Shown here piece after piece: positions 33,131 through 43,600 of a stretch of 64,000 nt of DNA. The DNA is from Gonocerus acuteangulatus (lineage: Eukaryota; Arthropoda; Insecta; Hemiptera; Coreidae). Positions within the stretch are counted from its first letter, which is position 1; each line of letters begins with the position of its first letter. The stretch lies in contig OX328123.1 in NCBI GenBank assembly GCA_946811695.1, positions 46,785,253 through 46,849,252 of the forward strand, given 5' to 3'. The position numbers and the translations under genes are program-made. The notes below the pieces were generated by a model. The model saw only the letters and a list, made by a program, of their open reading frames with translations. It searched no databases and was not told the DNA's origin.

Positions 33131-33428
33131 TTCAAATAATAATGATAATATTAATAAAATATTTAATTAAATTCAGATGATTACTAATTATTTCATTACT
33201 TTTTTAGACACATAATAAACAAATAATATTCATTTGATAAATAGCTTTAGATGAAGCAGTTCCATTGGATCAAAATTTTTATTTCTTGGGACATCTTGAA
33301 ACCAGAAACAAACCAATTTCCATTTTTTAAGAAAATGGAGCTGGCACACTTTGAAAACAAGACCCAAACTGGCAGAAGGGTGCAAAAACAGAAGGCAAAT
33401 GAAAGTAGAGGTGACTCTTCAAACTAAC

Positions 33429-33480
33429 TTTATAATCCTTGACAAGCCAGATTAACACTTCTTCTGGTAGACATTGCAGT
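33429..33480 (-). CDS. Unrecognised minus-strand gene 2, small internal exon
   Basis: Acceptor TTTAATGAAAG| and donor AAA|GTTAGT on the minus strand define 52 bases reading LQCLPEEVLIWLVKDYK. One base at the start completes the codon split with the exon at 34006-34070, and the exon leaves in phase 0. The sequence resembles an amphipathic helix with LP-E-V-LIWLV. The frame stays open past the donor for another 33 codons, so read-through into the intron is also possible. Confidence 0.5.
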
Positions 33481-34005
33481 CTTTCATTAAAGTCACATTA
33501 TTCACAGCAACCACTAGCTACAAAACTTGTAATAACACACCCATATTAATAGTGTTCTACCACGTATATTACAAAAAGATTGGACCAAGGTCTTACCAAC
33601 AAACTGTAGGTATTATTTTGACAAGAGGCATGGAACTGTTAATACAAGTGAAATTAAGTTTTTTCTTTTATAAAAATGAGTTAAGTATAACAATGCATTA
33701 TACTTAATGCGAGAGATCAAATTAAGAGTAGTTCCTTTACAATGGCTGTCACAACACTGATACATTTCTGCATTATTAAGCTGAGCCCTCCTTTATTCTT
33801 TACCCAATTCTCTTGGAAAACTTACATCATTTATTTCATCTTGATGCAGCAAGTGCACATTCCGTTGTAGTGTATAATGGGCTTTGTTACCTCATCTTCT
33901 TTTCTTTTGTCTTAACTATGGACTTAGTATGTTAGATTCTATGTTACAGTCACATTTTTTTCAAATTTATTATTATCTCTTCCATTCATTATGTTTAGTA
34001 CTTAC

Positions 34006-34070
34006 CGAAGGAATACTGTTGTTGATGCTGCACTCATCACAGCATTCTCAGCGCATTTTTGCCTCCATTT
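34006..34070 (-). CDS. Unrecognised minus-strand gene 2, most upstream exon seen
   Basis: A good acceptor (GGTCTCCTTCCTAG|) and a strong donor (TTCG|GTAAGTAC) bound 65 bases on the minus strand. The open frame reads KWRQKCAENAVMSAASTTVF then LR, leaving with two bases that fit the next exon. Upstream exons were not identified between here and 37 kb, so the gene start is unknown. Confidence 0.55.
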
Positions 34071-34191
34071 CTAGGAAGGAGACCCATTTATGACATCCTG
34101 ACGGCACAGTGGAGGTACCAATCATATATGTCCACTTTCAAGTCCCCACAGCTCTCAAGGTGGTTTTGTAAGTGTGTGTGAGGGGGAGGGG

Positions 34192-34435
34192 GAGGACAAG
34201 ATTAGCTCAGTGCTACGACTAGTATGCTGGAGGACCTAAGTTCAAAACGCGAGCGCACTACTAAAGATTTTATCTTCTAGTGTCTTCGTTTGTGGGTTGG
34301 ATTCAGGTTCCAAACAGTCCGTAGGCCCATCTAGCCTTTAATCAATTTATTAATGTGCACCAAGGGTGGTGACCTTTAGATAAACCTAAAATTCTAAGTT
34401 AAGTATAATGGGAATTAAAATTTAAATGTTTTAAT
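34192..34435 (+). mobile_element. tRNA-derived SINE, family 2
   Basis: The head AGATTAGCTCAGTGCTACGA then GGACCTAAGTTCAAAACGCG is tRNA-like. The middle 'CTTCGTTTGTGGGTTGGATT' and 'CCGTAGGCCCATCTAGCC' matches 48321-48530. The tail GGTGGTGACCTTTAGATAAA then TATAATGGGAATTAAAATTT matches the tail of SINE family 1, so the two families share a 3' module. Confidence 0.7.
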
Positions 34436-34906
34436 AAATGGATATCTGCAAAGGAGAGGAATCAGGCGGCCGGAGCATAGTACTGACTACACTCTCTCCT
34501 TGGACTCTGCCTCCGTGGACTCTTGTTCCCTGTTAGGGGACTGGTTGATGTATTTGTGTATATATCCATTATGACTGCTCTAGCAGCGTCAAATATAGTT
34601 GGACTTTTATGAAATTTGGTACAAAGATACCTTACCTCGACTAAAAATCTAGTATGTTAACCAGCAGAATCCGCCTACTGGAAAGCAGTTTTTCAACGAA
34701 ATTGGTCCAAAAAAATGCCCCTCCAATGGTTTAGATGGTTGAGTGTACCCTTAGCAGGCTTACTAGGCCCAGGTTTACTCCAATAAACATTTGTTATTAA
34801 AACAAACATGAAATAAGCTGTTAAGTTGAAATATTATAATGTGGAAAAGTGAGAATGAATTTCATCAAGCACTGGCTGTGTGTGAATGAGAAAAATTATA
34901 TTAGAG
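34436..34906. repeat. Spacer with a dispersed-repeat fragment
   Basis: The segment 34590-34730 contains 'TGAAATTTGGTACAAAGATA', 'GTTAACCAGCAGAATCCGCC' and 'GGAAAGCAGTTTTT', the reverse of the 15340-15460 and 30960-31060 blocks. The rest is not recognised. Confidence 0.45.
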
Positions 34907-35164
34907 CAGGGGCGTATATTGGAAATAATTTCGGGAGGGGGGAGCCGGTAGACTTTGGGGGTATGGAATACTAACAATCTAGAACTTGGAATAGTTAGCC
35001 AACTAAAACGCTATTACACCCCCCAAAAAATATGTTTTCTGAAATAAATGATCGTATTTAATTTATTTTTAAGGTTTTTGCGACTCATTTTTACGTATTA
35101 AATCAAAATTTCGGGAGGGGGTTGCAGACCCCTAAGCCCCCCCCCCCCTTTATACACGCTCGGG
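34907..35164. mobile_element. hAT-type MITE copy with 8-bp duplication
   Basis: It begins CAGGGGCGTATATTGG, the classical CAGGGGCG-like hAT terminus, and ends TTATACACGCTCGGG. Flanks are TATTAGAG and TATCAGAG, an 8-bp duplication with one mismatch. The body has the shared AACTAAAACGCTATTACACC and AATTTATTTTTAAGG. Confidence 0.75.
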
Positions 35165-35470
35165 TATCAGAGGCTGCTCTAGCAGATGCCAGTGAAATTC
35201 GGTTGTGGGGCTACTTGTGAAATAAAAAATCGATCAAACACGATTCATAATCACGATGAAATTTATTGTTTATTAATTAATAAATAAAATGGACGTTAAA
35301 AATGTAATAAATAATTATTGCTAAATTACTGCGAAATGATTTGTTAATGCTACAATTTATTTACAACGCTCGTTTTATATTATTTTACTGTTATTTAGCT
35401 TGAGGGGTCTCAAACGGACTAAGTCTGGAGTATTTTCACTTCCCTAAGACTATAGCTCAGAAAGATTGAA

Positions 35471-35705
35471 AAAAATTAAATCACATCTGTTAAGTTAACA
35501 GATGCGATTTAATTTTTACCCATTTATGACATCACAGATTTATGACATCACAATTAAATGGGTAAGAATTAAATCACAGATGGGGCTTAAGGGTCTGCAG
35601 CCCCCTCCCGAAATGTTGATTTAATAATCAACATTATTTTTACATTTTAAGTAAAAATGAGTCGCAAAAACCTTAAAAATAAATTAAATACGATAATTTA
35701 TTTTA
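35471..35705. repeat. Cluster of palindromes and partial MITE
   Basis: At 35472-35517 the sequence AAAAATTAAATCACATCTGT is followed by its near-exact reverse complement. It continues into ACCCATTTATGACATCACAG and ATTTATGACATCACAATTAA then ATGGGT, a second inverted pair around a tandem TTTATGACATCACA. From 35578 a truncated MITE of the hAT family follows (GGGGCTTAAGGGTCTGCAGC...). Confidence 0.6.
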
Positions 35706-37145
35706 TTCACATCTGTTAAGTTGTAAACGTAGGGAGCCAAATAAGGAATATCACATTATGCTTTCTATCTATCCTTTAGATTCTACTTGATTCATTTTCA
35801 TTTGAGATAAAAATAAAAAAGGTAGTTTTTATTCAATTCTTCATGCAACTAAAACAGCATAACCAATTATCCTGTTTTTTCATGAAATATTTCAGTGACA
35901 AATTATTTCAAAATGGGAACAGTGTTTCGGGAAATTTAGGGTGTAAAATTAATGTAACACACACTGCTCGCTTATGTGTGTGTACGAATGTATCTTATAA
36001 ATATGGATAATCCAAGGTTGATATAGGGCACGCCCTCTGAATACGCCTTGAAAAAAAAGAAATATAAAAAAAAAAAAGTTTCCCAAATCGAAGCGCTTTT
36101 AATTCTCTATTACTCTGATGCATGCTTATCACTTCAGTTTCCGAAGGCTAAAGGATTTCAATCAATTTACGTATAATTATAACGTATTCTTAAAGCAAAA
36201 AATTAAAACAAATACTCATTTCATGATTAATTTTGAGTTATATTTTTCAATAAAAATAAGTTTTTTTTTTTATAGTAACAGGTACATACAAAATTAGGTG
36301 GTAAAATTAAAACAAGGACAACACGAAATTTTAATTGTACAAATTTGGGGACAAAATTTGCCCTTTAACAAATAACTGTTCAACCAAAAAATACGTAAAA
36401 TTGCTGCTAGCAATTTAGACAATTTCAATAAAAACACAGTATTTATAAAATATAATTTTGCATTTAATTACTCATGACTAATACAACCTGTATACTTATC
36501 TAAGTGTACAACAATGCGACATCACTTAATTTAGATTTTTTTTATTAAATAAATATTAAAAAAAAAAAATCGAAAATTTTCTGTAGAAACAATATCAGAC
36601 ATCCAATGGCGGTCCAATTTATTCGTTTATGCTTAGAATATTAAATTGCCTGATGTAGAAATTATTCATATATTACGCGAACATTCTAAGAACAGCCATA
36701 GAATTTTTAAATGCAAGAAAATGCATTTTCCTTAAGTTAAAAAGCTTACTTTTATGTTTATTTATCGTCTTCTTCTTATAATGTAAATAACCAATTTTAA
36801 ATAGTAGGAGAAATGAAGGAGGAATTATTATTAGCTGTTGTTTGTGTAATTTTGAGAAACAAATATATCATTATAATTTTTTCATTAAATTGTGTTGGCT
36901 AAACTGGTAGGTTTGTGAAACAAAACTCGAATCGCCATTATACCATGAGCAGCGTGCGTATGAGGTGTTTAGTTCTCGTGATGGCATAATTTATATCTAT
37001 TTCAGAAGTGTCGCATGTTTTTAACCACTGGAGTAACCTAATTTACTTGTTCTGCGTGTTTTTCAGGTACTATACAGCTCCTTACTTACTATTTACTCTT
37101 AATTATAAAGAATTTTTGTTATCTGAAACCCTACAAACAATGCAA
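35706..37145. other. Spacer upstream of MePCE, no confirmed gene
   Basis: AT-rich sequence. Around 36900-37080 CG content rises and a short minus-strand frame (MPSRELNTSYARCSWYNG) exists, which could be a first exon of the minus-strand gene 2 or chance. No firm call. Confidence 0.3.
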
Positions 37146-37157
37146 TGCGCATGCGCG
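37146..37157. promoter_or_regulatory. NRF1-type palindrome in the probable MePCE promoter
   Basis: TGCGCATGCGCG is a match to the palindromic NRF1 (ewg in flies) consensus, a core-promoter-proximal element of many housekeeping genes. It stands out in a GC-poor window and lies about 220 bases before the first MePCE coding exon. Binding is an inference. Confidence 0.5.
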
Positions 37158-37367
37158 GGTTATCGCCCATTCGAACCTCTCAACTTTTCCCTCCGATTTA
37201 TGATTTGAAATGAAAGCGTGATTAATAATTTGACATTTTATTCCGATTGAAGAGTTAAAATAGTTCTACTACCTTAATATATTATGAAATTGTTATCTAA
37301 TTTCTGTGGGAACAATACAAAAAGTTGTCATTTTCTCATTGATAAACCTTATCACTTGTGTTCCAGA

Positions 37368-37681
37368 ATGTCAACTGAAGTTCAAGCAGTTTTGAAGGTT
37401 GACAGCCTTCATGGACCTGGAAAGCGTAAACATAAGGAAACTTTGCAAAGAAGAAACCTTAATATTCCAACAACTTTGGCCACCAAGAAGCAGAAACCTG
37501 AGGAACTCAAACATTTCAAGTCCAGCAAAAAACGTTCACAAAGTTTCACGGGGGGTAAACTTCATCCGCCATACAAGAAAAGAAAGAAGGAAAAGTTAAT
37601 TCCACCTACTAAGTTTTTACTTGGTGGCAATATTAGAGATCCATTGAATCTTAACAGCCTTCAAGATGAAGAAGTTAACAG
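37368..37681 (+). CDS. MEPCE: MePCE coding exon 1
   Basis: ATG at 37368 directly follows a probable acceptor (TGTGTTCCAG|A at 37366), so a 5'UTR exon may lie upstream. If the region is not spliced, the ATG at 37284 would add 28 residues. The exon encodes a basic region ([30 protein letters not shown]) and the conserved [20 protein letters not shown] block, which is a known MePCE N-terminal motif. Donor ACAG|GTAATT, phase 2. Confidence 0.85.
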
Positions 37682-40600
37682 GTAATTTCATATTTTATTT
37701 TCGGAAAATAAAATGTTTAAGTCTATAATTCATTCTTAGCAGGTATGAAGGTAGTAGCTAATCTAATTGGTAAGAATTTTTTAATCAATTGATTTCACAC
37801 TTTGCAATAAAATCCTAAATCAGATTAAATTGACCCCTGGCTGTTTTAGATGTTTTGTCGTAATACTTTCGCTAATTCTTTAATATTGAAAGCAATATCA
37901 TTTCATGTTTTGGTATTATGAAGTGTTCTTAAATATAACAAATTTATTCATAATCGATGATCTTCCTCATACATTTTTATATTTCTTTATTCATTTTGAG
38001 TACGTGTTTTTCACAAAAACATAATCAGTTCCTTAAAAAAATAGCACCATTAATGATTATTTATATCGACCTCTTGAGGAGTTGAAGTGCTGACTGTGGG
38101 GCCTCCACATAAAAAAATATATATTTGTGTATATTATTCTTCCTAATCCAATGATTTGATCCACCAGCATGAAGCCTCACATATTTTTAAATTATTACTT
38201 GTGATAATTGACAATTTTTTATGTCAGAAGACATATATAAATATGTATGCAGCACCACAATGGGTCTAAAGGCAAATTTAAGTTCTATGGATATCTTTAA
38301 TTTTGTTTAATTATCAATTTTTAATATATTAGAGATTAGTCAATTTGAACTTTATAATTTTGAAATACCCTTTAGGTCTAGAACGCCATTGAAATAAATT
38401 TTTTGAAGAAAAAACTATGTTAAAATGTACTCATATTATGTATTTTAAGAGATGATTTGTCTGAAGACAAGTTATCGTTCTTCAGTTTTCTGGACTCCTA
38501 TTAGATTAAATAGTATAAATGATCTCCAATCGCCTATTTTCTCATTGTGATAACAGATTTTATAGTTATTGTTGAATAATAAGGCGCAATAAGTAGAAAT
38601 CTTGCTATACTCATAAGGTTATTTCTGTCCCTTAGGACCCCCACTGGTGTTTCAATATGTTGACAGATTGATTTGCTGGTATATTTCGTTTTTTGTTTTA
38701 TATTCATTTTGTCTTAGAACATTATGATGATTAATGAAAATTATTTTTCAGAATTTTAAAGTTAAAAAAAAAATATGCTTAAAAGGAGAATGAAATTTTA
38801 ATATCTTGGTTGTAAGATTAATTTTTAAATGTAGCATTACTTTAATTTAAATTATGTAAAGTTTGCAAGTATTGGGCTAATATACTTCAACATCAAAGTC
38901 GTGTTACCTAATCAGGATAATAAAACATTCAGCTGTGCGTGCTACCTTTTTAGGTTGCAGGACAATTATCCACTCATCTTGGTGATCTTTGTCAAGTTAA
39001 TTGTTCATTCACTGCTCTTTATTGAAGGTATTTTCTGTAAAAATGTCTTAAGAATCGGTAATTTAATGTTTTTTAGTTTAGGAATTACTAGTTAAATTCT
39101 TAATTAAACTACTTATTTGTCTTGCATTCATTACTTTATAAACTTGTAATAAGTTGAAATCAAGGCAGAAATTTATTTATTTGTTAGCACAGTCGAATGA
39201 TACGAAGCTTGTACCCCTAATCATTGTCATATTGGTTAATCTTGTTGAATATGTCTTTATCCTATTTCCTTTATTCTAGTGATTGACCTGTTTATAATTA
39301 AAAAATAAATAAATCAACAATTCCTTCACTTTTATCTAACTATGAGAGGTTCTCTTGATACAATCATAGTATTCAAACAATATTGGCAATTGGAGTTTCT
39401 AGGCTCCAATTCTCTTTTGAGTTATTATGTTGTCAATGTTTATCTGTCATTGGACCCTTACAGCTTGGTATCTTCATGATATCTTATTACATTTCAATTG
39501 GCTTCTGATATGGATTAATTTGATACAATAATAATAAGCTTTATTTTCACCCTCTTGGGATTAAACTTTTCCTTCAGGGGGCTCAGCTGGGATTCCTACA
39601 AATCTATCATAATCATATAAATAAAGCTATGAAGATCATGGAAGGGTATACTCATATGAGATGGGTAATGAACCTTCCAAATTATTTTTTATTATCCAAT
39701 TTGAAAGGTTTATTGCTCATCTCATAAGTATAAAAATTAATGTAATACATTGAACTATTGAACCATTGAACTATAGGAAATTTGATAATATTTTAGTCTC
39801 TATACAAACATAATATTCTTTAATTTGTCTCATCTTGTCCTGTTCCTGGTCTCTGTACACCAACCATCTCTCAATCATCTCCCCGTGTTTTTGCGGGTCT
39901 TCATATACACTTTGTATCTCTTGGGATGCACAAAGCATATTTTGGCCCAACTTTGTGATTCCATCCTTCAATATCTCCACCAATTATTAATTTTATATAA
40001 ATCTTCTTCTTCTTTGGACATAATCTATTGATAAGTTTGCAGCAAATACTGCCCTATTCTTCGCCATTCTAGCCCTTAGAAGCATTATTTTCTCATTTCC
40101 AAGGGCACCGTTTTATAGATCTCGACAAGAACTACTTTATTCCTTTCAAAAATTTTGATATCTCTTGTGGCCTGCTTATCTGGGCCACCCTGTATATAAA
40201 CAATCAAAGTTCTCAAGTAATTTCAAATTTTATTTTTTAATTAGATAAGTATTAATTAATTCAAGTTTGAATTTAAGTTTATTGAATGAATCCCTTTTAT
40301 TATAGTAACAAATATTCGCCGATTTTGAACTGAATTTTATTTAGTTAAACTGGAAAAGTGAACTATTCTATCTTTTGAAATTAGTTTGATAATATATAAG
40401 TGTAATAAATGTTAAAATATGGTAACTTTTAACACTGACATTTATTAACTGATCATCACATATGATGTAACCTAGACTTATAGAACACATGATACAATAT
40501 AACAAAGAGGTAGAAATACAAATACACATCTTCCTCCTTAAAGAAGTGGTCCTCACAGATCGAGACGCTGGGGCTTCCGGACCGTCCTCCCAGACCTCGT

Positions 40601-43600
40601 TCGATGTCCTGCTGCTTCGGTGACTTCCGCTCCGGAATCCTCGCCTTCACCTTCCACCTCCTCTCCTCCCTTACTGTCCTCGTCCTTGCGGGTAATGTGC
40701 CTCCGGTTCCTCTCCAGTTGCTGCCCATCCTCTCCCTGGAGACGGTAGGACCTTGGCTGCTGTCCAAGCGCTCAATGACAGTGGCTGGGCTCCAAGTCGA
40801 ACCAGGTGTCCTCTGTACCAGGACCTCTTCCCGTTCCCCAGATCCCCCACAGACCTTGTGCCCCTTCTATCATACTGCTCTTTGTAAACTTCTTGCCGCC
40901 TCCTCAGGGCCCTCCTCACAGCCCCCGGGTCCATGGCTCGGCGTGGCTCTAGATGATTACTCACTGCGGGCAGAACACCCCATAGTCGCCTGCTCATCAG
41001 CAGCTGTGCCGGCGCTGGCAGGTCCTGGCTAGGGGTGTTGTTCAGCTCCAGAAGGCAAAGGTACACATCCCGCCCGGCGTCGTAGGCCTTGTTGGGCGTC
41101 TTCTTCACAGTCTGGATCGATCTCTCAGCCTGTCCATTTGCCTGCTGATATTTGGGGCTCACCAGTGTTCTTTTGAAGTTCCAGGCTTGTGCAAATTTTA
41201 AAAACTCCCTAGAGGAAAACTGAGTGCCCTGATCCGCAACTACTTCCTCCGGAACTCCATGTGTCGCAAAGACGGTCTTCATAGAAGTGATTACGTGCCC
41301 ACTGGTCAGGCTGCGTAACTGCACCACCTCGACAAATTTGGAGTAGTAGTCTACGATAAGCAGCCAGTCAACCCCTCTTATCGTATAGATGTCAACGCCA
41401 ACTTTCTGCCAAGGCCCCTGCGGTGGATCTTGAATAATAATAGGCTCCCTGGGATTCGAGTTACGATATGGTAAGCAAATGTCACATTTTCTTATCATTT
41501 GGGTAATATCGTTATTCATTCCTTGCCAGAACAGTACCTCTCGCACTCGCTCTTTGCACTTCTCAACTCCCTGGTGAGCGTAGTGGATCTTGTCCAACAT
41601 TTCCCTCCGCAAAGACTTGGGAATCATAATCTGGGCACCCTTCAGCAGCAACCCTTCCCCAAATGTCAGCTCCTCTCGAAGGTGCTTGTACCTTTCAACG
41701 AAGGGATTAGATGATTCCGCCTCGCTGCCTCCAAGGACCCAATCCTTTATAGCCAACAGCTCCGGATCTCGATCCGTCTCCAATCTTATCCTCTTCAAGG
41801 TATCGTCACAAATTGGTAGATTGCTAATAAGTGCAATGATATAGCTGTCAATTTCAGGAGTGATTTCCAATGCTGCTTCATCTCTCAGAGGAGCCCTGGA
41901 CAAGGTATCAGCTAGCTGCATGTCCTTCCCCGGAACATACCTGACGGTGATGGAGTAGCGCTGAAGCCGGAGTAGCATCCTCTGAAGGCGAGGCGGGCAG
42001 AGGTAGAGCGGCTTGGATACTATCGACTCTAGAGGCTTGTGGTCCGACTCGACAACGAAAGACTTGCCGTACGTGTACATATGAAACCTCTCACAGTCGA
42101 ACACCACCGCATACAGTTCTTTTTCAATGTTGGCGTATCTCATCTCTGACTCAGTCAGGGTCTTAGAGGCAAAGGCTAAAGGACGACCGCTCTGCTTCAG
42201 CACAGCTCCAAGTCCTTTCTGAGATGCATCCACAGACACAATAACGGGCAAGTTAGGGTCATAATAACTCAACACCGGTGGACTACTAATAGCCGGTTTC
42301 AACTTTTCAAACGCCTTCACCTGACCGACCTCCCAGTGCCATGGAACGTCTTTCTTAAGTAAAATTCTTAACGGCTACATCAGAGAAGTCCTTAATAAAT
42401 TTATTAAGATAATTTGCCAAGCCCAAAAACCTTTCCACATCCTTTCTGTTTGTCGGAACCGGTAATCTTTGGACGACCTCAACTTTCTTCGCATCTGGCC
42501 GTATCCCCTCTTCAGAAAATATATGCCCCAGGTATGTAATCTCCCTCAGACCAATCTTGCATTTATCTTCATTAAACTTCACACCTCCTTCCCTTGCTCG
42601 CTGCAGGACCCGCTCCAAATTCTTATCATGCTCCTCCCTCGTCCTTCCAAAAACCAGCAAATCATCGATAAAGGTGTCTGTCCCATCCAAACCTTCAAAA
42701 ATCTTCTTATATTCCCTATGGAAGTGTTCAGGGGCGCATGAAAGCCCAAAAGCCATCCTTAAAAATTTATATCGGCCCCATGGAGTGCTAAATGTGCATA
42801 AGTCAGAACTTTCTTGATCCAATTCAATTTGCCAAAATCCGGACATTGCGTCAAGGGTACTAAAATACTTTGCACCTTTCAGCTTGCCTGCTATATCCTC
42901 CACGGTTGGTAGCTGAAAGTGTTCCCTTTTGATAGCCTTATTGAGATCCCTAGGGTCCAGACAGATCCTTACACCACCATTAGGCTTGTAGGCTATAACC
43001 AAAGAGCTGACCCAATCTGTCGACTTGTCAACCTTCTCTATAACCCCAAGACCTTCCATCCGATCCAGCTCCTTCTTAACCTTGTCCATGACTGTAAACG
43101 GGATTCTCCTAGGAGGTCAAACAGTCGGCATCACCGATGGGTCCGTGGTGATGTGGCACTTACCTACCATCTTACCTAATCCCTCAAATAGGTCCCCGTA
43201 TTCCTGCCTTATAGAGTCCAAAGAGATCTCATCTACTCTGCAGATATGACCCATCTCGACGGAAGAAGCCAATCCCAACAGCGCAACACTCAAAGGGGTA
43301 TCCACAATTTCAAAATTCAAAGTGTACTTCCTATTTTTAAGAAAACAGTCTAGGTGACATCGACCTATATTTATGATTTAATTTGTAAAATTGATAATAA
43401 CTGGCTGACTCAAGAGATGAAAAAAATTGCATTATTATAACTGGTATTATTTCTCTGCTTCTGTTGTAACTGGTTAATTATTAATTTATTCCCTTCTATT
43501 ATATTACTAAAGTTTACTATGAAAGAATTAAATACCTTAGGGCTATGAATGCTGTAACACCAGAGTCGTCTCCGCTCCCAACTCCGCAGCACAGGAAAGG

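Larger units (their letters stand above)
40456..43390 (-). mobile_element. Ty3/Gypsy retrotransposon pol, antisense in MePCE intron 1
   Basis: A contiguous pol region on the minus strand: end of the protease/linker, reverse transcriptase, RNase H, integrase and a C-terminal basic tail. It resembles K02A2.6/Mag-like lineages ([27 protein letters not shown]). No LTRs or gag were recognised, so it is 5'-truncated. Visible lesions are an in-frame TGA, one frameshift between RT and RNase H, and another in the integrase tail (see separate entries). The GC content is well above that of the surrounding intron, consistent with a fairly recent insertion. Confidence 0.9.

Noticed and set aside
33590..33640. 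39-base candidate exon of minus-strand gene 2 (CAG| ... TTG|GTAAGA)
   Set aside because: Inserting it between the exons at 34006 and 33429 creates a stop codon at the junction.
35380..35450. Minus-strand open stretch SENTPDLVRLRPLKLNN as a further exon of gene 2
   Set aside because: Weak donor, and its exit phase does not fit the next exon.
36900..37030. Short minus-strand frame starting MPSRELNTSYARCSW as first exon of minus-strand gene 2
   Set aside because: No convincing donor and no exon connecting it to 34070.
40604..41032. 142-codon plus-strand frame and other plus-strand frames at 41499-43249
   Set aside because: Shadows of the Ty3/Gypsy pol on the opposite strand, in GC-richer sequence.
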